Below are positions 25,960 to 39,151 of a stretch of 64,000 bases of DNA, piece by piece. The position numbers and the translations under genes are program-made. The notes under the pieces are model-generated. The model was not told the origin of the DNA and made no database searches. It worked only from the letters and a program-made list of their open reading frames with translations. Within the stretch, counting starts at the first letter, position 1, and each line of letters starts with the position of its first letter. The stretch is from Epiperipatus broadwayi (taxonomy: Eukaryota > Onychophora > Udeonychophora > Euonychophora > Peripatidae): contig JAQFVV010000321.1 of NCBI GenBank assembly GCA_028023455.1, positions 622,001-686,000 on the forward strand, given 5' to 3'.

Positions 25960-26450
25960 TGTGCTCTACAGCAAATTAATGAAGAATCTTACTACACATT
26001 TTCAGAAACAGCAATGAAGAAGATAGCTCATTTGCATTTTTGAATGACAAAACAACTATCTCAAGAAAGTTCCCAAGATTACAATCTAGCATTGCATACA
26101 TTGGACAGACGATGTGAATTTACAATGGATTTAGAGGTTGTACTCCCTTTCAACTTTTATATGGGATGTTGGACCACAGTATTAGGAAAACTCTACTAAG
26201 TGAAGTGGATATAACATACAGAATGGTTATAGCTAGCAACAGATAATGTATCTGAATATCAAATGAGAGCAAATGAATTAAACAATACCACAAACATATA
26301 CAGTGATAAAATGGATAAATCATGTAAAAATTCATAAGAAATGAATGGATATGCTATTTATGTGGAATTGTAGGGCAAATTCAAATTGTAAAAATTACAT
26401 ACTTGGAGCAATAAAGGACACTTAGCTTGCATTTGCAGAAAAAAAATGAA
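25960..26450 (+). pseudogene. Decayed gag of the Ty3/gypsy element
   Basis: Interrupted frames read a gag-like QDYNLALHTLDRRCEF followed by IRKTLLSEVDITYRMVIA. These match the spacing of the gag segments around 'YxxxLRxLAxxC.F' and 'RLLSE.DLT' in K02A2.6-type gypsy elements. A zinc-knuckle remnant, WSNKGHLACICRKK, lies at about 26408-26450 with the first cysteine lost. Multiple stops and frameshifts. Confidence 0.7.
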
Positions 26451-26554
26451 AAAGACAAGCCACACACTTTGAATCAGGGGAAAGTGAAGCTTGTAAAAAG
26501 TTAGAAATAAAGTCATTAAATAACTCAAACAATGGCCAAATTATTCTGGTTGTC

Positions 26555-26845
26555 ATCATATGTGAAATTAATGTCAATATTGAGGTTGGTAGCACTGCTG
26601 GATTAGCTGGATTATTGATCCTATTTCTGAAGGAGTGGAATAAAATTAATCTTAAATACAAGCTGGGAGTAAAATTGGATAAGATACATGTAATGGCCAT
26701 CGATGTAAATGGAAACAGAATACAAATATGTGGAAAAGTTTTTGTTTCAGTGAAAGTAAATCAAAAATTAAAAGTTTTACCACTGTTTATTGTAAAAAGA
26801 GACATTAGTTCACTGCTTGGTCAAAACTGGTTCCATCTGTCTTAA
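26555..26845 (+). pseudogene. Decayed aspartic protease region of the gypsy pol
   Basis: A 76-codon open stretch contains KLDKIHVMAIDVNGNRI, VKVNQKLKVLPLFIVK and a terminal SSLLGQNWF, the usual 'LLGRDWL' end of gypsy protease domains. The catalytic D-T/S-G is not recognisable upstream (it lies in a degraded GSTAGLAG-like stretch). A stop follows NWFHLS. Confidence 0.7.
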
Positions 26846-26869
26846 AATTATTAAAAAGGTTAAACTAGA

Positions 26870-27410
26870 AACAGAAGTTAAACAAAGTTTCCTCAGCTGT
26901 TTAAACAGGAAATAGCTGAATTAAGAATGAGACCAGTAGATGTGAAATTGTTTAAAGTGTGCAACTTACAGTGTGTAAACCACAGAAAGTTCTCTATACT
27001 CTGAAGTCAAAGGATGCAGAGACAATAGGAGATATGATAAAAAAAGCATGCTATCACCTGTAAAAGACTTACATGGGCTACTCTTATGATTGTGATTGTT
27101 AAGTTGAATGGGATAGTGTTCACCTCTTTACAGAAAGCCTCAATCTACATGAAGGTAGATTTAAAGTCTGCATTTTACTAGATACCAGTCACAAAAAATG
27201 CAGAATTGCAGTGACCTCAAACATCTTTCAAAGGAAGATGGAAATGTTATTGCATAACATAGTTAGAGTTATTCCCTACTTAGATGATATACTTGTTACT
27301 GCCCAGTTGGAAGAACTGGAAAATGAGGTAATGGAAGTCTGCTCAAAGCTAAATAAAGTGAGAGCTAGATTAAATGCTGCAAATGCATTTGGACAACTTC
27401 AGAAATAAAA
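26870..27410 (+). pseudogene. Decayed reverse transcriptase of the gypsy pol
   Basis: Fragments in shifting frames: KASIYMKVDLKSAFY (palm motif A region) near 27145-27180, then VIPYLDDILVTA, with the catalytic YLDD, at about 27268-27303, followed by a connecting helix and GTxxNFNE-type remnants to 27540. Stops and frameshifts throughout. Typical Ty3/gypsy order after protease. Confidence 0.85.
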
Positions 27411-27639
27411 TTTTGAGGACATGCAGTAAATAAGAATGGAATGTATCCGAACCCTGAGAAAGTGAAAGCTGTAAAAGAAACGGCCACTCCTAAGAATGTA
27501 AAAGATTTACAAGCTTTTTTGGTACTGTTAAATTTCAATGAAAGGTTTTAACGTGGAAAATCACATGTATTAACATCATTTGTGTGATTTATTATTTAAA
27601 TAAAAATGCTGGAAATGAAATAAAGAGCACAAGAATTCT

Positions 27640-27960
27640 TATTAGTATCAAAAACTCTTAGTGCATTATAGGAGTGATCTGGAAGTGACAATTACTACAG
27701 AAGCTTCAGATTTTGGAGTTGGAGCTATCATCTTACATCAGAACGGTGAAGGTGAATATCTGACCATCAGTTGAAAAAAATTATAATCAATTAAATAAGG
27801 AAGCCCTGGATATAATTTTTGCAATAAAGAAATTCCATCAATATATATGGACATAGCTTGACAATGCAATAAAGAAATTCCATCAATATATATGGACATA
27901 GCTTGACAATATGTACAGATCAGCGCCATTTTCTTGGAATTTTTGGAAAGGATGAAAAAT
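27640..27960 (+). pseudogene. Decayed RNase H domain of the gypsy pol, with a 45-bp tandem duplication
   Basis: LEVTITTEASDFGVGAIILHQ corresponds to the RNase H start, where the usual Asp of 'DAS.YG.GAVL' is replaced by Glu (TEAS). Further on, the 45-bp unit 27821-27865 is repeated exactly at 27866-27910 (15 codons, in phase). Stops interrupt the domain. Confidence 0.75.
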
Positions 27961-28539
27961 GCCTGAATGTGAAAACCAAAGACTTTTAATGTGGATTAAC
28001 CTATCACCTGTTTATGATTATAAATTATTTTACAAGCTAGAAAATGAGATTATGCATGCTGATGCATTATTGTAAGAACCTGTGAAAGACAGAGTTCAGC
28101 GGAAGTTTACAGAAGTAAACATATTAGGTGCAATAAATATTATAGAGAATCTAAATAGTTCTAAAATCACTGAATGAATAAATATCTGGCTATAGTAAGC
28201 TAAAGAATTGGATCCAAGAAAGATGGTCAAAATGCCGACCAAGTTAAATTGTTATGGTGATTTGGAATGCTTGTCAGAGTTTGTCAATCTGTAATGGACG
28301 TATCCTGATGATTGATCAAGTATTCATATCATCACAAGGATGGAAACAAGTGCTAAAGTTGTTACATAATGGACCTTCAGGAGTTGTGTGAATGAGCTCA
28401 CACATTCATGTGTGGTGGCTAAAATAAATAGCAAAATTGAATAAATGATAAAAACCTGCCATGATTGCAAACCTGTGACTGTTTTACTACAGAAAGTTTA
28501 TAAACCATGAATACTAAAACTATGGGAGCATATTCACAT

Positions 28540-28930
28540 ATATTATGCATGACGTTTGAAAGAACATTTAATATTATTAATTATAGATTCATATAGCAGA
28601 TGGGCCAAGTACCATAAAAGCCCTGCAGAAAGTGTTTGCCACTCATAAATATCATGAGATTCTGGTATCTGATAATGGAACAGGATTTACTTCTGCAGAT
28701 TTTGAAAATGACTTAACATGTAAAGGCATTAAATCATGTTATTACTCCAGCCTACTACATTGCCTCTAACAAACTCATGGAAAAGTTTATCAAAAGTTTA
28801 AAATCTGCCTTGAGAAAAGTAAAAGTTACAAATATGGAAAAAGCACTGATAAAAATTATGTTCTACCAGCATTTTGTCCCTAGTATAACAAACCATAAAA
28901 CATATGCAGGGGTGTTGTTTGGTAGAAAAT
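28540..28930 (+). pseudogene. Decayed integrase core of the gypsy pol
   Basis: EILVSDNGTGFTSADFE at about 28650-28705 is the second-Asp region of a retroviral-type integrase (DNG..F.S..F). It is followed by a remnant of the segment containing the last catalytic residue (near 28770-28860, 'ALIKIMFYQHF'). The zinc-binding H2C2 part lies degraded upstream near 28380-28500. Frames are broken. Confidence 0.8.
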
Positions 28931-29550
28931 ATCATACTCATTTATTGTAATTCAGTACTAGTGCTATAAATGCATAAACACAAAGCTAATATTTAATGTC
29001 TTATTAAACCAAACACACAACGTCTAAAATTAACTTCGTATTACATACTCATTTATGTAATCTTTTACCAGTAAAAAAAGAAATCAGAAAAAAAATACTT
29101 CTAGTAATGATACATACAATTCAAACTTTATGAAATTTAGAGTCAGTGAAACGGTATGGATTCAAGACATATTTAAAAAATGCATACATGTTACCATAGT
29201 TGATAAAGTATCTGAAGTCATGTGAGTAATTAAACTCAAAAGTAAATTGCATGTCAGAAGACATGATTCTCTGATATATTGATAATTATAAATAAAAGAC
29301 CTGAAGCAGTTCAATCCTCATTCAGAAATTTATGACAAATAATGACGTGAAAATTTGTCCTCTATTGAACAGAATGATGTATTTGCTTATTGAGTGAAAT
29401 ACAGGAAATGAAGTTAAAGTGTATCAGGTTGTTATTGGTATTGACTTGAGTAACAATGAACAGTTACCTAGATCTGAAAAATCAACAGATGTAAACACCA
29501 ATACTTCTATTCCACAATGTCAGAGAGATTGGAGAAAGTCAGTCAACTAT

Positions 29551-29560
29551 AAGGGGAGGT
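29551..29560 (+). other. Polypurine tract
   Basis: AAGGGGAGGT immediately before the 3' LTR, the expected second-strand primer of an LTR retrotransposon. Confidence 0.6.
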
Positions 29561-29563
29561 ATA

Positions 29564-30170
29564 TTGACAGCACCAATATTTTAAATTGTGTGTAAATAAA
29601 GTTTTAATTAAATCATGTACATTGCACTGACAATATTGTTTTTATTTCCAGAATGATTACTCTAGAAAAAATATATTATAAAACTAACTTTTTAAAATAA
29701 ATCATGTAAATTAGCATAGCTATTAAAAGGAGTCTGAGATTCTTAGTGAGCAGGAGTCAAAAGTAGTCAGTCACAGTCAAGAGGAAAAAACGGCGGCTGA
29801 AAATAAAACAACGTGTTCTCAAAAGGTAATGCTGAAGAAAGTTAGTTCCCAGTCGATGCTATGACACTTAAAAAATGGAAAGAAGTTTACATAGACTTTA
29901 ATTAGACAAGTAAACAAATCATTTGGAGATAAATGAACTGTATAATTATTGGCTATGCGTGAAATAAGATATTTTCACACACTAAATCTATTCCATAGCA
30001 ATTCCCAAAGTAAACAGGATAAATTATTGTCAGTAATATAATTTTATTGTACTAGTTATATTGTTAATTTAATGCCTCAGCAAATAGAAATAAACTTGCT
30101 GATATATCTATTTTAAGTTGTGTGTGCATTATTCATTTTCATCTACACAGTGGAAATTATGGACACAGCA
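29564..30170 (+). repeat. 3' LTR of the Ty3/gypsy element
   Basis: Starts TGACAGCACC after the polypurine tract and ends ...GGACACAGCA. Its body aligns with 23193-23740. No target-site duplication was recognised around the pair. Confidence 0.8.
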
Positions 30171-31780
30171 CTTTAGATAAAAGAATATATATTTTTTATA
30201 ATATACATACAAAGATAAATCTAGTTCTTTCTTAGTAAAAATTTAAGAAAACTATTAGTACATACTTATTGTGATAAAATCTTTTTTGTTGAACTTCTAA
30301 TATAAATGATATACCTGAAGTTAATTTTAAAATCAATAAATATAAAAATGGAATATTTTTAAATATTAAAATAATAATTACTATGTCACAAGATAAAAGT
30401 TTAAATTTAGGAAAATATAACTCTTATATTTTGGTATGTGAATAGATTACTAATTAACTTAAAAATTATATTATTCATCAATAAAGACCATTTTTAAATG
30501 TAAAATGACAAAATAAAATATCAATAGTAATGACAAATATAAATAAGCGACCTGAATGAGTCTTTAAAAACTATATTCCATAATGACATGTCTATTTCAA
30601 ACTATAAACTGATAGTACCTCCTTGTTTCAGAGAAGATATAATATGTTCATGAAAACTTTTAAATCCAAAGTACATTTTATTAATTTTGATGTTTTATGT
30701 ATATATCCAAATTATTCTTTCAAATAATAATTATTTGGTTTATATATACTAGTAATCAATCTAATAAAATTACACAGGCAGGTAGATATGATTCTTGTAC
30801 ACATTCTTTCTGATGATCTTTAAAATATAAGTAATATCTATTTTAAAGGATAAAAATATTCTGATGGTTTATAATGTAATGAAGCAATCTTTATGATTTT
30901 TATTTTATTTTATAATAATCATTTCCCCATAAAATTGTCTTGCTATGCTACCTAGTTCATGTGAAGACAATGTTAATTATTACCCCTCCATTTTGTTCAG
31001 TTAACTATGTACTTTAAAGTTAATGAAAAGAAAATCATATAAAGAAATTTATACGTTCTTCTGTTTAAATCCAAAGAGAGAGAGATAGCATGAGTTCAAA
31101 CTATTCAGTTTTATTTATAAGATTTTTTCCAATGACATCTGTGTAACTATAGTAATCCTCTATTCCCACCCTTAAGTGATTTCCAGTAGTGTTCTATAAA
31201 TAAAAAAAAACCTTATTATACAATAATGACAAATAAAAAAAAATTTCATCATTGTTACATATAATAAATATTTATATTTTTAATATACAAATACTATTTT
31301 TAATTCTAACATAAATTAAACAATTTACACTATATTTTCAATATATTATGCTGGAAATATATTTCTATACATTCTCAGTATAATATATCATATAAATAAA
31401 AAGGAAAAATATATTTAAACTATGAAACATTTATTTGTATTGTTTATAAATTACTATCATGAATGCAGTAACTAAAACCAAACATATAATAAAAGAATAA
31501 TAATTTCATCCAAACTATATCCTTTATTATTTACATATTCACTTTTCTATTTAAAATGAATAAAGTCAATTTATAGTCTTATAATATAATTAATAATAAA
31601 CAATTTTTATATTAATATTATTGCCATTATAGCAACACAGTTCAATGTTTCATAAGTTAACATATTCACCATCCAAAATCAAACAAAAAAAAAGACAAAA
31701 AATATGACTGTTATCTTACAACATACTGAAATACATCTTATATTTTAAAAGGTGCAGTATATATAAAATAATGAGAATGC
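30171..31780. other. AT-rich non-coding stretch
   Basis: No gene recognised; an AGAGAGAGA run near 31075. Confidence 0.55.
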
Positions 31781-31794
31781 TAATAACTTAAACA

Positions 31795-32350
31795 AGTTTT
31801 TACAATCAATGACACAAGAGAAAGTATTAAAAATCTCTACCTAGAATTATCCCTATCCTCAAACCAGTTTTGAGCTGGTGGATCTTCTCAGTGAGGCAGT
31901 AGGATATTTAGACACTAGATCTAAAATACCAATTCAAAGCCAGTACTTATCTAATATTTAATTATTAAATAAAAAATCTGAAATTTTCAGACACCTATAT
32001 ATCTTCAAACCCAGATATCTAACTTAAATAGCCATATAGGTCTGAATAATGTTCAGTTTCACCATATAACCATAGCAATTAATATATGGTGAAGCTGCTG
32101 TTTAAGTTAGATAGGTGGATTTGAAGACATATATGTGTCAGAAAATTTTAGATTTTCTACTTAATAGTTAGGTATTAGATAAGTATGGCCTTGAATTGGT
32201 ATTTTAGCTCTAGTATATGAATATCCTAGTGCCTCACTGAGGAGAGTCACCAGCTCAAAACTGGTTTAGGGATATGAATAATTCTAGATAGAGATTTTTA
32301 AATGCTTTTTCTTGTGGCATTTGTCAGAAAAGCTTGTTTAGAGCTATTAG
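31795..32350. mobile_element. Palindromic repeat family B, copy 2 (large foldback)
   Basis: Left arm (about 31795-32055) and right arm (about 32080-32350) are inverted complements over ~260 bp. Examples are CAAACCAGTTTTGAGCTGGTG at 31860 versus CACCAGCTCAAAACTGGTTT on the right, and CTCTACCTAGAATTAT versus ATAATTCTAGATAGAG. The inner part GCTCAAAACTGG..., the AGAGATTTTT element and the flanking AAGCTTGTTTAGAGCTATTA link it to the palindromes at 20.6 and 54.4 kb. Confidence 0.75.
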
Positions 32351-34750
32351 CATGCTCATTATATTAGATTTGTAATACAAGCTTTTAAAGTTAAATCACT
32401 TGATATATGACTTAATTATATATATATATATATATAATTTAAAGAAGTATAAAACCTATAATTTTAAATGTAAGCAAATAATTTGATGAACTTTTGATAA
32501 ACTTTTGGTACACTTGTCTTTTAAAATTCTTTTAAGTATTTTTATAATTATATATTGATGGATACACACATATATACATAATAGTCTTTAAATAGACTAC
32601 AGCTACAGCATAAAAATTCCATCAACAATTTCTAAAGATAAAAAGCAAAAATTCACCAGTCATTGTTTAATAACAAGCTAATAACCTTTGATTAATAAAG
32701 TGTAAGATTTAATATGATTGTATATCGTCCTGAAATTATCTTGTTATTAGTATCATAATTTGATAACACATGTGTTCATAGTGAATGATAAAAATATTGT
32801 ATTCTTAATGAAGATTTATAATTGTTAAAGTAGAGGGAGGTTAGATGTAGTCAAGTATTAAATTTTATTAGTTATTTTGCTTTCAGCTTCATTTTTTGTT
32901 TTGATTTCTTCATATATTCAAGACTTTTCTTATTAATTTGTTTTAGATTCTATCATGCAGCTTAAGAAGAATAAAATGAATTAAGTGGAATAGTTGGTAG
33001 ACTGAACATTGTAGATAATTAGTTACGGATATGTTTGACTTCTGTGGGAATATTTTTTCTTTTGTTGCACTGTGCCTTGGAGAATTAAATTTATTAATTT
33101 GAGTTATATTTAGACTTAATTAAGTATAAAAGTAATGTCAATTATTATACTAGTTTATTTTTAAAAATCAAAAGAGCATGCTTCAATTAACAAAAAGAAA
33201 TAAGCATGAGGTTGAGCATTTTGAATTTTATTATAATTCATTCACAAAATAAATTAGATTATGTTAATAGTGAGATTAGCTATAACAACTATACTACCAT
33301 CTGTGATAATTTACATTGAATGTTGTTCTTTGGTAGCTATAAATTTTTTCTCATTCATATGAATATATTGCTATTAATTAAAATTTATTATTGATTAGAA
33401 TGAAAGAAAAATATTATTTATAAAGTGATATAGTCAAGTTTTGCTTATTTTTAAGATGTAAGAATCAAGACAGGGCTGGTCTATTAATAGATTTGTATGT
33501 TATAATAAAGATTTCATTGCCCAAGAACTAGAATATATGTTATAGCATTAATGCATTGTGTATTTAATATCTCCACACAATTATCTTATTGGGTGCATAA
33601 CTATATACTGGTAGTAATACTCCTGGGCATGCTAAATTAATTGATCAGAAAAATATGAGATTGTTTGCAGGTGTTTTTAATTGTAATTTGAGAAATGCCA
33701 TTTTTCTTCAAATTCTCTCTAAATGACATTATCTATTATTCAAATTTTATCCTGATTCGAAATCTTTGGCATGACATGATTATGTCTGAAATTACTCCTA
33801 AACAATATCTTATCTCCAGATTTTTTTAAATATTATCAGTCTTTTTAATAGTATTCAGAGATATGTTGATTTATTCCAGTCGTCCTTCTTTATAAATAGT
33901 TGAACCTAAAGTATGGTAATTATGATATTGGCAGAAAACATGGACAGGATTGGTTAATATAACTAGATTAATTTGCTTAGATTTTTATATAAAAGCAATT
34001 CTGATTAAAATCTAGCATTCCATATTTACTGGTAGTAAAATTACATAAATTATATATAGTTGAAAACTGTTACTATATATGTTAAAGTTTTGTAAATGAT
34101 TACATTTTCGATCAATAGTTCTGATTATACCAATGGATTTTGTTTGTAATTAATAAATGTTGTAATTTTATTAATTAAAATTATTTTCTTACAAAATTAA
34201 GTCTTTTTTATTATATATTATAATTTAAATATCTTTATCTTAAATAAAATTTATATTCAAACTGCCAATGATATATGTGGTTTATTAACGTTAATTTTAG
34301 TTTTAGGGTGTGTATATCTTTGATATGTTGATCAAATGCAAAATAAGTTTGGAAACTTTTTTTTACTATTTATTCCCTTGATATTTAAAGTTACCATATG
34401 CAGCTTTTCACTGTAATATATTTAAGTTTGTTGCATTTTTATCAGTTGTTAGAATTATCTTGCTCCGATGGTAACAAGTTTTGTTTTATTTGTACATTAA
34501 TTTCAATGATTACTTTATGAAATTCAGTTCAGGGCATCTATATATAGAACAACTGTTTATTTCATCATTCACTAATTAAAGATTTTTGAAATTTATTAAT
34601 CAATTCATATATAATACAGATTTACTCTTATTGTATATCTACTTGATTCAGTTTTGGAATATCATATGATGTTTTATTCTCTATCATTTAATTTGGTCAT
34701 AATGCTATTTATTTCTTTGTTTATAGAAAAAAATCTGGTTCATCAGATAT
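32351..34750. other. AT-rich non-coding stretch
   Basis: A short (TA)n lies at 32417-32438. Nothing else recognised. Confidence 0.5.
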
Positions 34751-36400
34751 ATTAGATTTTGCAAGAGTTTTTGAGTTATAATTAAAATCTAGATATAACA
34801 GAATTTCTTTCAGAATAGTTATAGGCAAGTTTGTTAAACCCATTTCCTTTAGATTCATGTCATAATTGTGTGACATCGTTGCTATGTCACATAGGCATTA
34901 TATTTAGTTGTCTACGTCATAACATGGAGCTTTGGTTGCATAGTGGTTTTACACATTTAATTGCATTAATAATGGAGATCTTTGCAAGTTTTAATTTAAG
35001 TATTATTTGTTCAATAATTTTTTTAAAACATTTCATTATTAACTTTCATAAGTTCGATAATACACTGAAAAATATTTTTTTTCGTGGTATATGTAAGCTT
35101 GTCGCTAAGACCTGTAGAGGTCCCTACTTTCGCATTTTCACGCGCACACTCTTGAGGTTTATAGCCTTAGTAAATATTACTTACTTAATCAGCGTTTAAA
35201 TAAATTTATAATGAATACTAATGAAATTGACTTAAATCATTTGCAACTCTCAATTCAACAGTAAATTTTATCATTGTTAGAAAAGAATTGTTAATGGCAT
35301 AATAAATATTTTTCCCTTATATTTTTTAAAATGTAACTTTTACACTTCTCAAAGAAGTTATAAATTTGCATTATTTTATTATTTGTTTTTATAGTTATTA
35401 TTCTTTTAACATTAAAAATTAAATGCTTTAAAAAAGTTTAATGGATTTGTTATTGCCTTAAAGCTATAGGACAGACAAACTTGCTCTTGACTTACATTAA
35501 TTATCATAAAAAATATTTTTGTGATTTTAAATTTCAAGGTGTAATAAGAAAAAAGAATTTGATTAAAAATAACTTGAAAAGACTGCTTGCACACATTCAT
35601 ATACATACATGTACATTAAAAATGTGTACGACATATTTTTAGCATTTATCGAATTAATAGACTATTTTTAATATTTTATAGTTTTCATGGGCAATTTATA
35701 TAAATAAATTAAATGCTAATTGAATTATTTTGAAAAAATCTATTTTAAAAACCACTAAACTTTTTGTCTTAGAAAAAAGCATGACGTAATGCAACATCAT
35801 ATTTTAAACCACACAGAACTTTGGTGCGTATAATTTTATAATAAAGTATTAAGGCTTTTTACTTACTAAGTAGAATATATTATTTAATACACGCATTTTA
35901 TTAATTACTGAAGAGGTCATGCAATATTTGACACTAGAAAAAAAATTTAGCTAAATAAATAGTTCAGTCCAAATGATCAAACTAAAATATTTTTTTATTA
36001 TATTAATCGAAATTATCAGAATTTTTGCTCCTGTTTCTACAATTCTATTACTGCTTAAATTATATACAAAATAATGGACCATATTGCAAATAAGTGAAAT
36101 AACAGGCTCTGAAATATCAAAGTAAGAAATTTTGTTAATCAGTTTTATACGATTTAGGAATGTTTTATAACCTGGACCCTACTGAAAACAATTAAATATA
36201 TACTTATATCTAAATGGCTCTATCTGCGTTCAACCATGCATGATTTATAGCACTACCACGCCATTTGTAGCAATTGTTCTAGTCTTATGATTTTTATACA
36301 TTAAGAGAATAGCTAAATTACTTAATAATTTGGCTTTTTTAAACGAATATTCTGATTCTGAGTTGTTTAAATATGTCTTATCCATAACAATTTATTATGT
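34751..36400. other. Non-coding stretch, slightly GC-richer core
   Basis: 34850-35170 is somewhat richer in GC and CpG, with a 122-codon plus-strand frame of no recognisable family. I do not call it a gene. Confidence 0.4.
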
Positions 36401-36407
36401 TAAATGA

Positions 36408-36530
36408 AAGTCTTATGAGCTACAGATGTATATGGCATAACGCCAGATTTATCCATGCATAATTCATAGCATATACATACACAGACGAACTTGGATAAGA
36501 TGTCATTTATATCTGTAGCTTATGAAAATC
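36408..36530. repeat. Short inverted repeat
   Basis: TCTTATGAGCTACAGATGTA near 36411 is matched inversely by TATATCTGTAGCTTATGA near 36508. A CCATGCAT(G/A)ATTxATAGCA motif occurs directly at 36233 and 36453. Confidence 0.5.
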
Positions 36531-36659
36531 ATATATCATAATTAATCGTTTATCATAATTAATATTAATTTGAGACTGATATGGTAATTATGATTACACT
36601 TGTCATTGTTAGGATAAAAATGCTATTTTAAATACTTAGTGTTATAATATATTTTTCTT

Positions 36660-37220
36660 TTTATGCAAATTCCACAAGTCTATGTACTCTTTCATTTCTG
36701 TCTCCATAATCAAATTAATTCTCAGCATTTTCATCTTTCACTTCTTTTTAAATTGTCAAATTAAAATCTTTAACGATAATTTTAAAAACGGTCTATGGTT
36801 TGTTGAAAAGCTTGTTATACATTTATATAAAATATATAAAATGAAAACTTAATAGTACATTAAAGTGGATTATCTGCATTTAGATATATTCCATTGAATT
36901 GAATACTTAATCTTGTCTTTCTCTTCTGCTCCCTGATACATCATCCTCTACTTATTGTTTTTATATCTATAATAAAGTTCATTCTATATGTGCTCACAAC
37001 ATTTGTGCCTTTATAATAAAGTGCTAATCCAATTTTCAAATTAATTATTTCTTCACTTTTGCTTTTAACTTTACAAAGTCACAGAAGGTTCTATTTACTA
37101 TTAGTCATATTTTTCTTTCAATTTATCCACTATTTGTTTATTTGGATGTGTTACATTTGAAATAGCTAAATAAAATGTCATCATTGAGACACATCTCATA
37201 TCTACAACCAATGGATTCTA
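36660..37220 (-). mobile_element. RTE LINE fragment (minus strand), endonuclease region
   Basis: Minus-strand similarity to the endonuclease part of the RTE at 56.9-57.5 kb. The TCATTTCTGTCTCCATAATC segment corresponds to 'GYGNRNER', and AAAATCTTTAACGATAATTTTAAAAAC to 'FKIVMGDFN'. Heavily mutated. Confidence 0.6.
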
Positions 37221-37249
37221 TTATTTATTTTCAGTTATCATCTCACTAC

Positions 37250-39014
37250 TTTGGATAGTAATTTTACAACTTTTAGAATACAAGGATTGCACATTATTTC
37301 TATCTGTCATGACTGTAAATATATACATATATAAAAGAATAATTAGTTACAGACATATAGGCACATATATATCTCACCTATAAGAAAACTAATAGGCTAT
37401 CGGGCATATAAAAAAGACAATGTAATTTAAATAATTTCTTAAAACTCAGAAGTAAAAAGCAAATAAGCTCATAATTCTGGTTCAGGCCAATATTCACTTA
37501 TTATGAGACTGACCACAATGCAATTGCAATGACAGGAATGCATAAAATAGACTTAGGAATTTATCTTATTTGTTGTTCTAAGCCTTAAAAGAAGATCAAA
37601 ATATTCTTTCAGTTAATAAACTATTTTGCAGCTCAATATACCCAAGTAAGCCTGTAAAAAATAATAGTTATTAAATATATAGTGCAGAGAATATAACATC
37701 ATTTTATGAAGCAAATAATACATATTGGATTAAATAAGATAAATAACTTTCAAAATTTGAAGTTAAGTTTAACACTGAGAAAAATATTTGAAATGCAAAG
37801 AAAGTCAGGAGTTGTAGAGTTTTGTAGATCTAATTAAAAAAAAATTGAGAATTACTAAGAGATAAAAACATTATTGGATTTGGAAAAAGATATGAGTATT
37901 TTATCAAAAAATAAAGGCATTGTAAATATTAAGCTTCATATTAGATTATTTAATAATAGTTTGGCCACAACTTTAATAATAATGTATCAGATTATAGTAT
38001 TAGAGTAGTACTCAGTCAATTCTCCCAAAATTATAAATGCCTAATAGCACTGATGACTCGGCCAATATCAAAGAGTAGAATAAATATAGATAACAGGATA
38101 AAAAAAATACTAGTAATAATCTAAGCTATTCTGAAATTCCTTCAATATTTATTTAATCAATTGTTTAAAATAATAACTGATTATTAGCCATATTTTTAAA
38201 CAAATATGCAGCACCAAATTATTTAAATCCTAGAATGATTCACTAGAATAATCTTCCAGCAGTGTCCAATTATAAATTAGAAGTCAATTGTGGTACTCAG
38301 CTGACATCTGTAAATGCATTATTCTTGAGTATTAGTTATGACCAATAAATAGAAATCAGTTATGCAGACATTTATAGTTGAAATTAATCAGCAGTAAATG
38401 CTGCCTACCAGATACTAATTAATTGGATCAAAGATATATAACCCAGTATATAGTTGAAAAAGTACAAATTCTCATGGAACATAAGAGCACAACTTAAAAT
38501 AAAATTTACCTTATAGTCAGTATCAAAGTTCTCATTCCATTTCAAGGATGAACTAAGATTTTAGAAGTACTATACTGGGGTTATCCTGGGATGTTTTGCA
38601 GGCTGAAATTCTAAATTGGAGCAAAGCATGATAGCATGAAATTGGCACAGGTATTAAAATTTATATTAAGAAATGCATATTCTAAAAACTTGTTATAGTT
38701 AAAATCTAAAAAACCATAAAGTCATGCACACATATACCATGCAGATCTGTGCAATGCTCATGCTTTTGTTTCTATTTGATATTGTCTAAAAATGGTTTAG
38801 AATACAAAAAAAAATACATTAACAAAGACCATTTAGATTTTAGAAGAAATCTTCATGTGTTATGGAATTTTACTTCATCAGAATTTGAAGCTTTTTGTTT
38901 GGGTAGACCCAATATATTTCTATCCCAGCATCATTCTGTATTAAATAGTACTTGCAAAGAAAGAGAGAAAACTATGATAATGTATAAGATGCAATAAATG
39001 TTGTGATGCTTTAC
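37250..39014. other. AT-rich non-coding stretch
   Basis: No gene recognised; the 82-codon frame at 38749-38997 has no recognisable domain. Confidence 0.45.
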
Positions 39015-39151
39015 AAGTAATCATTCTAGTCAAGCATTGTTAGCCAAGAGATCATCGCAGTCGCCTTGCAAGCAAGTAGTTGGTTGCAGACGGTTGTGGG
39101 TTCGCCTCCTGGCTGATGCTATGACATATGGAAAAAAAAGTAATCATTCTA
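39015..39151 (+). mobile_element. tRNA-derived SINE, copy 2, with target-site duplication
   Basis: SINE body 39029-39137 matches copy 1 and has the B box GGGTTCGCCTCC, the tail ATGCTATGACATATGG and an A8 tail. It is flanked by an exact 14-bp direct repeat AAGTAATCATTCTA at 39015-39028 and 39138-39151, diagnostic of LINE-mediated insertion. Confidence 0.88.

Noticed and set aside
28930-29550. An envelope gene between integrase and the 3' LTR of the gypsy element
   Set aside because: Only short broken frames, with no signal peptide or transmembrane pattern; no evidence that the element ever carried one.
32221-32290. CTGAGGA in the palindrome at 32.2 kb as another hammerhead
   Set aside because: No GAAA at the right place and no closing stem I strand; the left-arm equivalent reads CTGAGAA, breaking the core.
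34831-35199. 122-codon plus-strand frame
   Set aside because: Hydrophobic, no recognisable family, no supporting splice or promoter context.
38045-38080. CTGATGA at about 38055
   Set aside because: No GAAA within range and no pairing stems.
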